Shown: piece after piece, positions 45,965 to 58,395 of the stretch
Layout of the letters: each line of letters starts with the position of its first letter
How positions within the stretch are numbered: position 1 is the stretch's first letter
Origin: Dugong dugon
Taxonomy: Eukaryota; Chordata; Mammalia; Sirenia; Dugongidae
Assembly: GCA_030035585.1 (NCBI GenBank)
Contig: CM057482.1
Coordinates: 61,198,828-61,262,827 of the forward strand
Direction: 5' to 3'
Length of the DNA: 64,000 bases
The notes under the pieces: generated by a model
Told to the model about the DNA's origin: nothing
The model's database searches: none
What the model saw: only the letters and a program-made list of their open reading frames with translations
Made by a program: the position numbers and the translations under genes

Positions 45965-46985
45965 TGAGGGAAAAAACTACTGAATGTCCCTAAGACAGCA
46001 GACAATATCAAAACATTTACAAAAACAGAAGAGAATCCTTCCAGTAGTTGTCCGAAATAAAACACCCGATGACTTTCCAATAGAAGAAAAGGCACTAGAA
46101 CTACCTGATAGGGAATTCAAATGTCTAATATTCAGAGCTATCCAAGAGTTGAAGCAAAAAGCAGACAAAAACAAGGAAAAAATAGATTAATTCATGGAAA
46201 ATGCAGACAAATCCAAGGAAAATACACACACAAAAATACAAGAATTCAGGAAAATAGTACAGCAACAAAATGCCAAAATAAATTCACAACTAGAAATCAT
46301 ACAAAAACAACAGCTATAAAACCAAAAGATAACAAGATTTCAGGAATGCACAGTGTCATGGAAGGGCTAAGGAGCAGGTTTAAAACGATGGAAGGCAAGA
46401 TCAGAGAAATTGAAGACAAACACTTGGATACAATTCTGAGGAAAATCAGAAAATAGAAAGAAGAAAAATGAAGAAACCCTGAGAATTATGTGGGATACAA
46501 TCAAAAGCAAAAATTTGCAAGAGATCGGAGTTACAGAAGAGGGGAGAAAACAGAAAACACAGACAGGATCATTGAAGAAATGCTGACAGAAAACTTCTTC
46601 AATATCATGAAAGATGAAAATCTGACCATACAGGAAGCTCAGTGAACCCCATATAAGACAAACCCCAAAAGAAAATCACCAAGGCATATCATAATCACAC
46701 TTGCTAAAACCAAAGACAAAGAGTCCAGAGAGCAGCTTGTGAAAAACAAGAAGTCACATACAGAAGAGAAGTAATAAGACTAAACTCGGATTATACGGCA
46801 GAAACCATGCAGGCAAAAGGCAATGGGATGACATATATAAAAACTTAAAAGAAAAATATATAATATATCCTGCAAAACTGTCATTCAAATATGATGGTGA
46901 AATTAGGACATTTCCAGATAAACAGAAATTAAGGGACTATGTAAAAGCCAAACTAAACTTACAAGAATTATTAAAGGGAGTCCTT
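45965..46985 (+). pseudogene. L1 ORF1, broken
   Basis: Coiled-coil-like, Lys/Glu/Gln-rich start (open piece 45984-46190), then 46121-46456 in a different frame. The RNA-binding and C-terminal domains (to about 46985) hold stops, for example after 'AQ' at about 46641. It parallels 56890-57918, which is better preserved. Confidence 0.82.
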
Positions 46986-47445
46986 CGATCTGAGAACAAA
47001 CATCAGACCACAGGCTGAATCTAGGACACAGGATTGTACCACCCAGATACCAACCTAGGAAATGAACTTTGAAGGACTATGCAAAACCAAAAGAATTACA
47101 ACTGGGAACCAGAGAGGTTAATCTGTAAATGAAAACAACATCAGATCAATAAAAGAGGGAATAAATAGTATAGGTATAGAACCTTCTAATGGAAAGGAAG
47201 GTAAGGCGATACCATGTAATAATAGACTGGTTCAAACCTAGGAAGATAAGGGTAAATTTCAAGGTAACACAAAGGAAGTTAACAAACCTACTCATCAAAA
47301 TAAAGAAGAAAAACATAAAATCTCAGTAAAAACGAAACCTACAAACACAGAAGAAATGAAAAAGGTCCACAAACAAAACGAATTCAGCACAGGAGAGTAA
47401 GAGGAACAAAGAAAACATCAGCACCACAGAAAAAAGCACTACAAA

Positions 47446-47949
47446 ATGACAGCAATAAACTCATACCTATCAATAATTACACTGAACATAAATGGCCTGA
47501 ATGCACCCATAAAGAGATGGAGAGTGAGAGAATGGATAAAAAAACAGGATCAATCAATATGCTATCTACAAGAGAAACACCTTAGAAGCAAAGATGTAAA
47601 TTTATTAAAAATCAAAGAATGGAAGAAAATATATCAAGCAAACAGCTACCAAAAAAGATCAGGAGTGGCGATACTAATCTCAGATAAAATAGACTTTAAA
47701 ACAAAATCCACCATAAAGGACAAAGAAGGACACTATATAATGGTTAAGGGGATGATCCATCATGAAGACATAACCATAATAAACATATATGCACCCAATG
47801 ACAGGGCTCCAAAATACATAAAACAAACTCTAACAGCACTGAAAAGAGAAATTGATGGTTCCACAATAATAGTAGGAAACTTCAGCACACCATTCTCAGT
47901 AAAGGAAAGAACATCTAGAAAGAAACTCAAGAAAGATACAAAACCCTAA
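47446..47949 (+). pseudogene. L1 ORF2 endonuclease domain, catalytic residues changed
   Basis: 168 codons from the natural ORF2 start: 'IITLNINGLNAPIKRW', 'LQEKHLRSKD', 'GVAILISDK', 'IYAPNDRAPKY'. The catalytic 'GDFNT' block reads 'GNFST' and 'QETHL' reads 'QEKHL'. The Asp-to-Asn change alone should abolish nicking. A frameshift ends the piece at 47949. Confidence 0.88.
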
Positions 47950-48702
47950 GGGGCACAATCAGCCAACTTGACCTCATAGACATATATAGAACACCCCACC
48001 CAACAGCTGCAAGGTACCCATTCTTTTCCAGTGCACATGGAACATCCTCTAGAATAGACCACATCTTAGGCCACAGAGCAATCCTCAACAAGTTCCAAAC
48101 CACTGAGATAACACAAAGTATCTTCTCTGACCACAATGCCATCAAGGTAGAAATTAACAACAGGAAGAGCAAGGAAAAAAAATCAGTTACGTGGAAACTG
48201 AATAACACCCTGCTTACACATCACTGAATAATAGAAGAAATCAGAGATGGAATAAAAAAATGCCTAGAATCAAACGAGAATGAAAACACATCATACCAAA
48301 ACCTTTGGGACACAGAAAAGGCAGTCCTCAGAGGAAAATTTATAGCAATAGATGCACATATCAAAAAAGAAGAAAGGGACAAAATCAAAACTTTAACTAC
48401 ACAACTTGAACAAATAGAAAGAGGACAGCAAAAAAAAAAAAAAAAAAAAAAGCCCACAGCCACTAGAAGACAGGAAATAATAAAGATCAGAGCAGAAATA
48501 AATGAAATAGAGAATACAAAAACAATAGAAAGAATCAACAAAACTAAAAATTGGTTCTTTGAAAGAATCAACCAAACTGACAAACCACTGGCCAGACTGA
48601 CAAAAGAAAAACAGGAGAGGATGCAAATAACCCAAATAAGAAATGAAATGGGGGACATTACAATGGAACCAACCAAAATAAAAAGGATTATAACAGAGTA
48701 TT

Positions 48703-50518
48703 ATGAAAAACTATACTCCAACAAATTTGAAAACCAAGGAAATAGATAAATTTTTAGAAACACACTACCTACCCAAACTACCACAAAGTGATGTTGAAAA
48801 TTTGAACAGACTCATAACAAGAGAAGAGATTGAAAAGGTAACAAAAAAACTCCCAAGAGAAAAAAAGCCCTGGCCCAGATGGCTTCACTGGAGAATTCTA
48901 CCAAACATTCAAAGAGCTTATACCAGTACTACTCAAACTATTTCAGAACACAGAAAAGCAAGTGACACTTCCAAATTCATTCTATGAAACCAGCTCAACT
49001 CTGATACCGAAACCAAGCAAAGACACCACAAAAAAAGAAAATTACAGACCAGTATCACTCATGAATATAGATGTAAAAATTCTCAACAAAATTCTAGCCA
49101 ATAGAATTCAGCATCATATTAAAAAAATAATTCACCATGATCAAGTGGAATATATACCAGGTATGCAGGGATGGTTCAACATTAGGAAAACAATCAATGT
49201 AATCCATCACATAAATAAAACAAAAGACAAGAACCACATGATCTTATCAACTGATGCAGAAAAGACATTTGACAAAGTTCAACATCCATTCATGACAAAA
49301 ACTCTCAACAAAATAGGAATAGAAGGGAAATTCCTCAACATAATTAAGGGCATTTATGCAAAACAAGTGGCCAACATCATTCTTAATGGAGAGAGGCTGA
49401 AAACATTCCCCTTGAGAACAGGAACAAGAAAAGGATGCCCTTTATCTTCACTCCTAGTTAACACTGTGCTGGAAGTTCTAGCTACAGCAATAAGGCAAGA
49501 AAAAAAAAAATAAAGGGCATCCAAATTGGTAATGAAGAAGTTAAAATGTCTCTGTTTGCAGATGATGATACTATACATAAAAACCCTAAAGACTCCACAA
49601 GAAAACTACTGGAACTAATAGAAAGATTCAGCAGAGTAGCAAGATACAAGATAAACATACAAAAACCAGTTGGATTCCTATACACCAATAAAGAGAATGA
49701 AGAAAAGGAAATCAGGAAAACAATACCATTTATAATAGCCCCTAAAAAAAAAAAATACTTAGGAATATATCTAACCAGGGATGTAAAAGACCTATACAAA
49801 GAATACTACAAAACACTACTGCAAGAAACCCAAAGGGATCTACATAAATGGAAAAACATACCATGCTCATGGATAGGTAGACTCAACATTGTGAAAATGA
49901 CTATTCTGCCCAAAGTAATGTACAAATACAATGCAATCCCGATCCAAATACCAACAACATTCTTCAAAGAGATGGAAAAACTAATCATGAACTTTATATG
50001 GAAAGGGAAGAAGCCCCGGATAAGTAAAGCACTATTGAAGAGGAAGAATAAAGTCGGAGGACTCACAGTACCTTACCTCAGAACCTACTATATAGCTACA
50101 GTAGTCAAAACAGCCTGGTACTGGTACAATGACAGATACATTGACCAATGGAACAGGATTGAGAACCCAGATGTAAATCCATCCACCTATGGTGACCTGA
50201 TTTTCTACCAGAGCCCAAAGTCCATCAAATGGGGAACAGACAATCATTTTAACAAATGGTGCTGGCAAAACTGGATGTCCATCTGCAAAAAAAATGAAAC
50301 AGGGCCCATACCTCACCCCATATACAAAAACTAATTCAAAATGGCTCAAAGACCTAAACAAACTATGGTACATACACACAATGGAGTATTATGCAACAAT
50401 AAAGAACAATGATGAATCTGTGAAGCATTTCATAACATGGATGAAACTGGAGGACATTATGCTGAGTGAAATAAATCAATCACAAAAGGACAAATATTGT
50501 ATAAGACCTCTACTGTAA
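48703..50518 (+). pseudogene. L1 ORF2 reverse transcriptase and C-terminus, broken
   Basis: Pieces at 48703-48987, 48962-49513 (183 residues with the '[19 protein letters not shown]' block) and 49546-50334 (262 residues). The last starts at the FADD region, where one codon is missing and the following residues are changed ('[10 protein letters not shown]'). A deletion at about 50356 joins mid-C-terminal sequence to the last codons ('NKLWYIHTMEYYATIKN'), losing the cysteine knuckle. An A-run at 48430-48451 expanded in the linker. Confidence 0.88.
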
Positions 50519-51532
50519 AAACTCATGAAAAAGTTTACACAGAAAAAGAAACAATCTTTGGTGGTTATGAAGGATGGTAGGGTTGGGAGGGGGAAATACT
50601 AAATAGACAATAGATAAGTGGTAACTTTGGTGAAGGGGAAGGCAGTACACATTACTCGGGAAGCCAGCACAGTTTGTACAAGGAAAGGTCATGGAAGCTC
50701 CATAGACACTTCAAAACTCCCTGAGGGACTGAATTGCTGGGCAGAGGGCTGTGGGGACCATGGTCTTGGGGAACATCTAGCTCAGTTGGCATAACACAGT
50801 TTATAAAGACAATGTTCTACAGTCTATCTTGGTGAGTAGCGTCTGGGGTCTTAAAAGCCTGTAAGCAGCCATCTAAGATACTTCACTGGTCTCACCCCTT
50901 CAGGAGAAAGGGAGAATGAAGAGAACAAGATACAAGGAAAAGATGAGTCCAAAGGACTAATTGACCACAACTACCACAGTCTCAACCAGACTGAGTCCAG
51001 TGCACCTAGATAGTGCCCGGCTACCACCACTGACTGCTCTAACCAGGATCACAACAGAGGGTCCTGGACAGAGCTGGAGAAAAATGTAGAAAAAAATTCT
51101 AACTCACAGAAATCACCAGACTTACTGGTCTGACAGAGACTGGTGAAACCCAGAGAGTGTGGCCGCCGGACACCCATTTAGCTCAGTAAGGAAGTCACTT
51201 CCGAGGTTCACCCTTCAGCCAAAGATTATACAGCCCCATAAAACAAAATGAGACTAATGGGGCACAACAGTCCAGGGACACAGACTAGAAGGCAGGAGGA
51301 AACAGAAAATCTGGTAATAGGGAACCCAAGGTTGAGAAAGGACAGTGTTGACATGCCATGGGGTTGTTGACCACTGTCATAAAGCAATATGTGTACTAAC
51401 TGTTTAATGAGAAACTATTCTGTAAACCTTCATCTAAAGTACAATAAAAAATAAAATAAAGAAAGGAGGGTGAGAATGGTCGCACAGCTGGAAGAATGTA
51501 ATCAATGTCACTAAATTAAATTGTACATGTAG

Positions 51533-51862
51533 AAAAGAAAAATCTCCTGAAGTCTTCTTAAAACCAAACAACAGATTAACTACTAAAGAATGTCTGTCTT
51601 GAGCATTGTGCTCTTTTAAGAACTATCTGTATGGATCAAATTGACAACAGCAACTCAAAAGATTAGATAAGAACCTTAGGGGGCAGTGAGTTTATGTTAA
51701 TGGAAGTAGAAAAACTCAGAAAAAGAGGGTGAGAATAGTTGCACAACTCAAAAAATGTAATGAATGTCACTGAATTGTACATGCAGAAACTTGAATTGGT
51801 ATATGTTCTGTTGTGTATATTCTCAATAACAAGAAAAAATATTTTAAATTAAAATAAAAAAA
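51533..51862 (+). repeat. Old L1 3'UTR, second half
   Basis: 'cctgaagtcttcttaaaacc' to 'gtatattctcaataacaag' and an A-rich end; continuation of 43833-44345. Confidence 0.75.
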
Positions 51863-52195
51863 AGAAATACACTGAACATTAGTGGGAGTTTTTGGTTTTC
51901 CCTTCCATCATGTGGAGACAAGTGAATGAATAAAAATGTAAGCAGAGGTTTTTATTTCAGGAAATATCCATAGTATTGTATCTCATGGAACAACGAGGAA
52001 TTAAAGCCATCAAGAGTCCTCACAGGATATATAATCTCTTACCTTTACTTTGCCAACAACGGTGTGGGGAAGACTCCGCTTTCGAAGGATTATGTTCTTC
52101 CATTCATTAAATGTTGTGTTTATCTCCACTGTGTCACTATTAGCCCTGAGAAAATAAAAGAACAATGCGTTTTTAAAAAATGTGAGCATCTTGGT
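51863..52195. other. Unique island holding a candidate exon
   Basis: About 330 bases without repeat similarity, wedged between L1 and a MaLR-like LTR. The candidate exon is described separately. Confidence 0.55.
52043..52145 (-). CDS. Candidate internal coding exon of an unidentified host gene
   Basis: On the minus strand a pyrimidine-rich 'tgttcttttattttctcag' ends in AG at 52146. It is followed by 103 bases and then 'GTAAAG' joined to 'gtaagag', a strong donor at 52042. Only one frame is open: a leading G, then 34 codons encoding 'ANSDTVEINTTFNEWKN', 'IILRKRSLPHTVVGKVK'. The other two frames stop. The phase is 2 at entry and 0 at exit. I do not recognise the protein. The mixed-charge, repeat-free sequence and strong splice sites support a real exon. 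No partner exon was found in the window. Confidence 0.6.
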
Positions 52196-52700
52196 CATCT
52201 AGTGCTGCTATAACAGAAATACCACAAGTGGATAGCTTCAACAAAGAGAAATTTATTCTCTCACAGTCCAGTAGGCTACAAGTTCAAATTCAGGGCGTCA
52301 CCTCCAGGAGAAGGCTTTCTGTCTCTGTTGGCTCTGGAGGAAGGTCCCTGTGATGCATCTCAGGTCCCTTGGTCTGGGAGCATCTCAGTGCAGGAATCTC
52401 AGGTCCAAAGGATGTGCTCTGCTCCCGGCACTGCTTTCTTGGTGGTATGAGGTTCCCATGTGTCTCTGCTCACTTCTCTCCTTTATATCTCAAAAGAGAT
52501 TGGCTTAAGACACTAATCTTGTAGACCTCATCAGTATCACCGCCAGTAATCCATCTTATTACGTCATAGTGATAGTGCTTACAACACATAAGGAAATCAC
52601 TTCAGATAACAGAATGGTACCCAATCATACAATACTGGGAATCATGACCCAGCCAAGGTGACAGATATTTTTGGGGGATGCAATTGAATCCGTGACAGCA
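52196..52700 (-). mobile_element. MaLR-like LTR (MLT1-related), minus strand
   Basis: 'tagtgctgctataacagaaataccac', 'agagaaatttattctctcacagtcc', 'tttatatctcaaaagagattggc' and a terminal 'gggggatgcaattgaatccgtgaca'. Reverse orientation of the family at 12229-12612. Confidence 0.75.
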
Positions 52701-53400
52701 GGTAAAAAGCAGTATCTAAAGTTATAATTTCATGCTATATAAAGATATATGGACTCAAACATGCATATGAAAGAAAAAGTTAATTTTAGTTGCATGCAAA
52801 GGAAGAATGCCTTGCACATGATGGTAGAAGATGACGCTACTTTTAGAAATATATCTAATCATAAAAGACAAAAAGGAATAACAGAGATGTGAAAACAAGA
52901 TGACAATACATATAAAATGTGATTTGTTAATTCAAAGGATACAAAAATACTTTCTAAGTTTAAAAAACAAAAGGGTAATCACAATACATAAGACTGACAG
53001 ATTTGACCACATAAAACTTACAAACTTTCACACATTCCCTCCAAATGTACATTTAGAGAAGTGCTACAGGGAAAACAGCAAAATCGGTGGAAAAACACCT
53101 GAAATTCTTTGTTTGATAGAACGCAATCAAAACAAGAATAAAAACGCTCAGACCCCAAATCACAAAAGCAAAAGCCTTGAAAAATTTGCAGTACAGTAGG
53201 TGGCTAACAAAGACACAAAAAAATTCAGCCTTACCAGTAGCGAAATAATTGCAAAGTAAAACCAGGGTGAAAGGCTTTTCACTTATATGATAATTATTAT
53301 TTTTTCATGTGAATACCCAAGCTGAGAGAAGACATTATAAAAAGTAGGTCTCATGAATGCTGTTGTAAGATACTATCTACCTCCATTGTTCTCTTTTTCA
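52701..53400 (+). repeat. Old L1 ORF2-like remnant
   Basis: 'gactgacagatttgaccacataaaacttacaaac' resembles the 'DRFDHIKL' block of old L1 ORF2, and other short blocks fit. Most of the rest is too decayed to place. A 99-residue open frame (52900-53199) is part of it. Confidence 0.5.
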
Positions 53401-53407
53401 TCAGGAC

Positions 53408-53632
53408 ACGAAACCAAAACCAATTGCCCTTGAATCAACTCCAACTCATGGCAACTCTATTTGTCAGAGTAGAACTGTGCTCCATAGGGTTTTCAGTGGC
53501 TGATTTTTTCAGAAGCTGGTCGCCAGGCCTTTCTTCCAAGGCATCTATGGGTGGACTTAAATCTCCAGCCTTTCAGTTAGCAGCTGAGAGTGTTAACTGT
53601 TTGCACTACCCAGAGACTCCTGTTTAACATAC
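53408..53632 (-). mobile_element. AfroSINE, minus strand
   Basis: 'ccaattgcccttgaatcaactccaactc', 'gtcagagtagaactgtgctcc', 'cagttagcagctgagagtg' and 'gcactacccagagactcc'. Confidence 0.9.
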
Positions 53633-54489
53633 TCCATCTTAAAAAAAAAAAAGGCCCTCAGAGCACTGCACATCCACCCACAGCTAATACTCTGTTTCCA
53701 ACTCTCCTTAATTGCAAAATTCCTTGGACATATGTTCTGTTTTCACTGGAACCACTTTACCCTCCCATCCCCTCTTCTAACTGGGCTTCCATTCTTATCA
53801 TTTACTTGTCAACAATGAGTCTTACGGACACTTCTCTTTTTAACATATTATATAAATTAATTAGTCAAACAAACAAATAAACACTGTTATTTCTCAGCTC
53901 TGGGCTGAGCTGGACTGGCTCTCAGGTAACCTCAGATAAATGCTCCCAGTGTCCATTCTCTCTGACCCTTTTCTGCATTATCCTTTGGACTCTTGGACTC
54001 GACATTTCCAGACAGCAAACCTCCAGTGTTTTGCCAGTGGGGAGGGATATGGGCTCTTAACCATTCTGTATTCAGACTTCTAGTTAATCCTACTTTTCAA
54101 CACACCTGTTCCACCACAGGGTACCTGAATCCTCCAGTTCAGAGCTTCTGAGGGATTTGCAGCATGAATCAGCTTGCTTATACTGCTGCTACTGTGGCTT
54201 AGGTTTTGGCTTTCTCATGCTTGCTAAAATGTTCCTACTCACACATCTACATTCTTGCCTCCTTGATACTTCTATTTATTCTTGTGGTTCATCCTTTTAA
54301 ATTAATTTGATTACTATCATTTAAGGGGAGTTACGGGAAAGTGGAAGTAAATGTCCATGTTCATTTTTTGATGATTATAAGGAATCATTTAATAAAATTC
54401 TTATATGCATTTTATGCGCTATTTAAGTTTAATCTCATGTCCTAGTGTCTTAGAGCAAAACAACTAAGTGTTTTGTGTGTATCTGTGTT

Positions 54490-54527
<38 letters not shown>

Positions 54528-54875
54528 CACAGATAAGAGGATATCAGTGTTAGACTCAGGTTAGTTGAGCTTTAATTTTATGCTATTACTATATTTAATC
54601 ACAATTTATTCTTCTTTACCCCTTTTCACCACATATTTTATAAGTAGCTTAAGTTTAAAATCTATTTTTTTCTTTTACAGATTGATATTAAATCTATGTC
54701 AAAAGAAGTTCCTTTCCAGGAATGAATAGAAACTGCCTAGCCTGGAACATAAAAATAATTTCTCAAACTACATCAGGACTACTTTCTTATTATGCATGCT
54801 GGTGTCCCATTTACACACATTAGGAAAATCTAAAAAAATTTTAACTAATATAAAATTTATCATAACTCTGTGTAT
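53633..54875. other. Unassigned sequence with a (TG)n run
   Basis: No gene seen. An A-run lies at 53640-53652. Open frames are under 100 residues. The middle may contain old L1 or DNA-transposon pieces I cannot place. Confidence 0.4.
54493..54524. repeat. (TG)n microsatellite
   Basis: About 16 TG units, preceded by imperfect TG-rich sequence from 54472. Confidence 0.95.
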
Positions 54876-55408
54876 GTGGACCACAAAGCCCAGGTGTTTG
54901 GCATGACTAAAACAGCTGGCCCAGATCTAAACTCCATTTTGAATTAACCTGCAGCTTGGCCTAAAATTCTCTACTTCTGCTGCCCTAAAAAGACATCTCA
55001 GCTTCTTGTAAAAGTTTAACTGTTTGTAACACAGAAAGAAGCAAGGGTTAAGATTTTAGCTTCTACTAGGAATAGCACGTTAAATGATGTTTGCTAAGAA
55101 TGCTTACACAGCTTGGTCTAAGAAGAATGCCTCGGTCAACATGTTCTAGGAGATTAGAGAATAGAATTGATAATGTTAATGAAGTTTGTAGATTTGTAGT
55201 TTCTTGCCATTTATCTCCTCTCTGCCTGTGAGCATGTAGTCCCTTGTTTACTCCACCCAGTAGAAATCTCACTGTCCGTCTGCAATTTGGAACACTACAA
55301 CATCCTGCCTGGGTGCTAGTGTGTGTCTCCCATATTTGCAGATCTCTCTCTGCTTCACAATAAAATGCTTTACTTTCACTTCTAACAGAATGTAAAAACT
55401 GGTGCTTC
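54875..55408 (+). mobile_element. Probable LTR of a class I-like retrovirus, split by L1
   Basis: 'aaacagctggcccagatctaaactcc' to 'gcttcacaataaaatgctttac' has the layout of a U3-R with AATAAA at 55360-55365 near the end. After the L1 the sequence resumes with 'gctaaaactctcacagatgg' (60014). The 5' edge is uncertain. The family is not named. Confidence 0.5.
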
Positions 55409-56885
55409 ACGACTTCCAGGCCACATGGCGCTATAGTCAGAAGCACCATGCAGTCCCTCCACAACAAAGATCAGAAAAACTAAGTCAAACAGAGTCACAC
55501 ATCAATCCTGAAACCCTAAGCATCAAATGAAGAGATAAAGAACTCAGCCAAGCACCGAATGGAATAAGAAACTGACTGAGAACAAAGCACGAGGAGAGAT
55601 ACATGCAGAGGTCCCCCATTAGCTAACGCAGCATGGATCCACCATCTTTGACTCCTATTGGAAATCAGCAAACAGGAGGTATGAGAAACCAGCTTCACAG
55701 AGCTTCCAGCATGAGACAGAGCAACTGGTAACTCACAATATAGGCTTTCCCATCCCCCACCCTTCTTCACTCCCACTTAGCCTCCTCTGCTTCCTGCAGC
55801 CACAGTCTATTGGCCAGTAAGCACGAGCTTCACCCCAGTTCTGCTTGGATTCCAACTGCCTGCACTGGCCAGCTCCCTGAGTGTCATTTGTTCGCTGCTG
55901 GTGTTGCTATTTTCCACTTCTTTAGATTTCTTCCTTACCTCTCACTACCTCCCCCTCCTTTCTCTCAAATACCTGGCTCCATGCGCCATCTTTGCTTCTT
56001 CCTGAAAAGCTGTGAAACACCGCTCAACTCTGAAACTGCTTCCCGGCCCATGCCAACATGCTGGTGGGACCCCCCGGGCTTTTTTGTTTGTTTCCTCTGA
56101 TTTGTTCTCTTTTGATTTGTTTGTTTTTCTTTTTCTTTTCTCAGCTTGGGAGCCCCCTCTAGCCAAGCAGTAATGCACGGCTTGGAAGCTAGTCCCTTAC
56201 TCTGCCTAGATACACAGGGACATCCCTGGGGGCATTTCTTTTTTCTTATTTCTTTTCTTTTTCTTTTTTTGGTTTTTGTTTGTTTGTTTGGGTTTTTTTT
56301 GTTGTTGTTGTTGTTTTCTTGTTTAGTCTTCTTCTCTCACTTATTCCCTTTTTGTCCTTCTTCATTTCCAGTTTCTCGATTTATTCATTTTTTCTTTTAC
56401 TCTTTTCTTTCTTTTTTTATTTTTGTTTTTCCCCATTTTTCAATATCTCATCTCTCCACTCCAGTCTTTTTTGTTTGAGTATATGTTTTTGGCTCTTGTT
56501 CCTCTCTCCTCTCTCTCATCTTTCCCATAACCATCTTAGCTCCACCCATCACAATCTAACCCTTCCTTCCTGCCTACCTGCACTGTGTGCTAGACGTTAC
56601 ACTCCCAGGAAGCACAGGCACAGCATACTGGAACCTGCCCTGCACTGATTCCTAGTCCGCACTGTCAGCCCTGGTATGTGCCACAAAAAAACCTATCCTA
56701 GCAATTCCCCTTCAGCTGGACCTTCCCTGCTGTACCATACCTGAGTGACTGACCCTGCCCACTGGAGAAGGAGGTGAAAAGTATCGTGCCCACAGATGAG
56801 TAAACAACAAAGAATGCATAACCCGCCTGCTCAGACATAACCAAATAAAACAAAAAAGCTGATGAAACAAACAAATCTACAATCA
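55409..56885 (+). promoter_or_regulatory. L1 5'UTR (type A lineage)
   Basis: Collinear with 44346-45960, including the pyrimidine-rich blocks at 56240-56440. Open frames of 96-122 residues in it are compositional and differ from those of the other copy. Confidence 0.7.
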
Positions 56886-56889
56886 ATAA

Positions 56890-57918
56890 ATGAGGAAAAT
56901 AACCACTGAATGCCCTGAAGACAGCAGACAATATCAAAACATTTACAAAAACAGGACAGGATAGTTCAAGTAGGTGTCCAAAATAAAACACCAGATGGCC
57001 TTCCAGTAGAAGAAAAGGCTCTAGACCTAACTGACAGGGAATTCAAATCTCTAATATTCAGAATTATCCAAGAGTTGAAGCAAAAAACCGACAAAAATGA
57101 GGAAAAATAGACAAATTCATGGAAAATACAGACAAAAATGGAAGAATTCAAGAAAATAATACAGGAACAAAATGCCAAAATAAATTCACAATTAGAAATC
57201 ATACCAAAAACAACAATTAGAAATCCAAAAGATAAACAACAAGATTTCAGAAATGGACAGTGTCATAGAAGGGCTGAAGAGCAGGTGTGAAACAATGGAA
57301 GGTAGGATCAACGAAATTGAAGACAAACACTTGGATACAACTCGGTTTCAGGAAAACTCAGAAAAAAGAACAAAGAAAAATGAAGAGACCCTGAGAGTTA
57401 TGTGGGATACAATCAAAAGCAAAAATTTTCAAGTGATTGGAATTCCAGAACAGGGGGAGAAAACAGAAAACACAGAGAGGATCATTGAAGAACTGCTGGC
57501 AGAAAACTCCCCCAATATCATGAAAGATGAAAAGCTTGCCATCCAAGAAGCTCAACAAACCCCATATAGGAAAGACCCCAAAAGAAAATCACCAAGGCAT
57601 ATCATAATTACACTCACGAAAACCAAAGACAAACAAACAATCCTGAGAGCAGCTCGTGAAAAACAAGAAGTCACATACAGAGGAGAAACAATAAGACTAA
57701 GCTCAGATTATTCGGCAGAAACCATGCAGGCAAGAAGGCAATGGGATGACATATATAAAACCTTGAAAGAAAAAAATTTCCAGCCAAGAATAATATATCC
57801 TGCAAAACTCTCCTTCAAATATGATGGCAAAATTTGGTCATTTCCAGATAAACAGAAATTAAGGGACCATGTAAAAAGCAAACCAACCTTACAAGACTTA
57901 TTAAAGGAAGTCCTTTGA
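56890..57918 (+). pseudogene. L1 ORF1, two early stops then 221 intact codons
   Basis: The frame from 56890 meets stops at about 56961 and 57106. From 57253 it is open for 221 residues: the end of the coiled coil ('MEGRINEIEDKHLDT'), the RNA-recognition-like middle ('VIGIPEQGEKTENTERIIEE') and the basic C-terminal domain ('SSDYSAETMQARRQWDDIY', 'FPDKQKLRDHVKSKPTLQDL'). It is the best-preserved ORF1 in the window. Normally it forms trimers that coat L1 RNA. Confidence 0.9.
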
Positions 57919-58395
57919 TCTGAGAACAATATCAGACCACAGGCTGAGTATAGGACACAGGATTGTACTAGCCAGATACCAACCTAGGAAAGGAACTCTT
58001 AAGAGTATGCAAAACCAAAAGAATTACAAACGGGAACCAGAGAAGTTAATCTGTAAATGACAACAACTTCAGAACAATAAAAGAGGGAATAAACGGTGTA
58101 GGTATAGAACCTTCTAATGGAGAGGAAGTCAAGCGATACCAAGTAATAATAGACTGCTTCAAATCTAGGAAGATAAAGGTAAATTTCAAGGTAACCACAA
58201 AGAAAGTTAACAAACCTACTCATCAAAATAAAGAAGAAAAACTAAGTTTCAGTAAAAACAAAACTTGCAAAAACAAAAGAAATGAAAAAAAAAAAAATCC
58301 AGAAACAAAAGGAACTCAGCACAGGAGAGTACGAGGAACAAAAAAAACGTCAGCACCACAAAAAAAAAAAAAAAAAAAAAAAAAGCACTACAAAA
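57919..58395 (+). other. L1 inter-ORF region with expanded A-run
   Basis: Parallels 46986-47445. A pure A-run at about 58361-58384 lies just before the deletion junction at 58390. Confidence 0.8.

Larger units (their letters stand above)
44346..51532 (+). mobile_element. L1 LINE, type A, essentially full length, inactive
   Basis: Starts 'aacttccaggcaacatggc', the same first bases as the copy at 55409. It has a 5'UTR (to about 45960), ORF1 (45965-46985), ORF2 (47446-50518) and a type A 3'UTR ending at A-runs near 51450-51465. An older-L1 tail piece follows and ends at 'gaaaagaaaaa' near 51532. A diverged duplication (about 'aaatatatccctgag' left, 'aaaaatctcctgaag' right) suggests the insertion edges. 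Confidence 0.88.

Noticed and set aside
52900..53199. 99-residue plus-strand open frame as a gene
   Set aside because: It shows old L1 ORF2-like blocks and no splice or start context.
57253..57918. 221-residue open frame as a possible host gene
   Set aside because: Its blocks match L1 ORF1 throughout, and it sits between an L1 5'UTR and L1 inter-ORF sequence.
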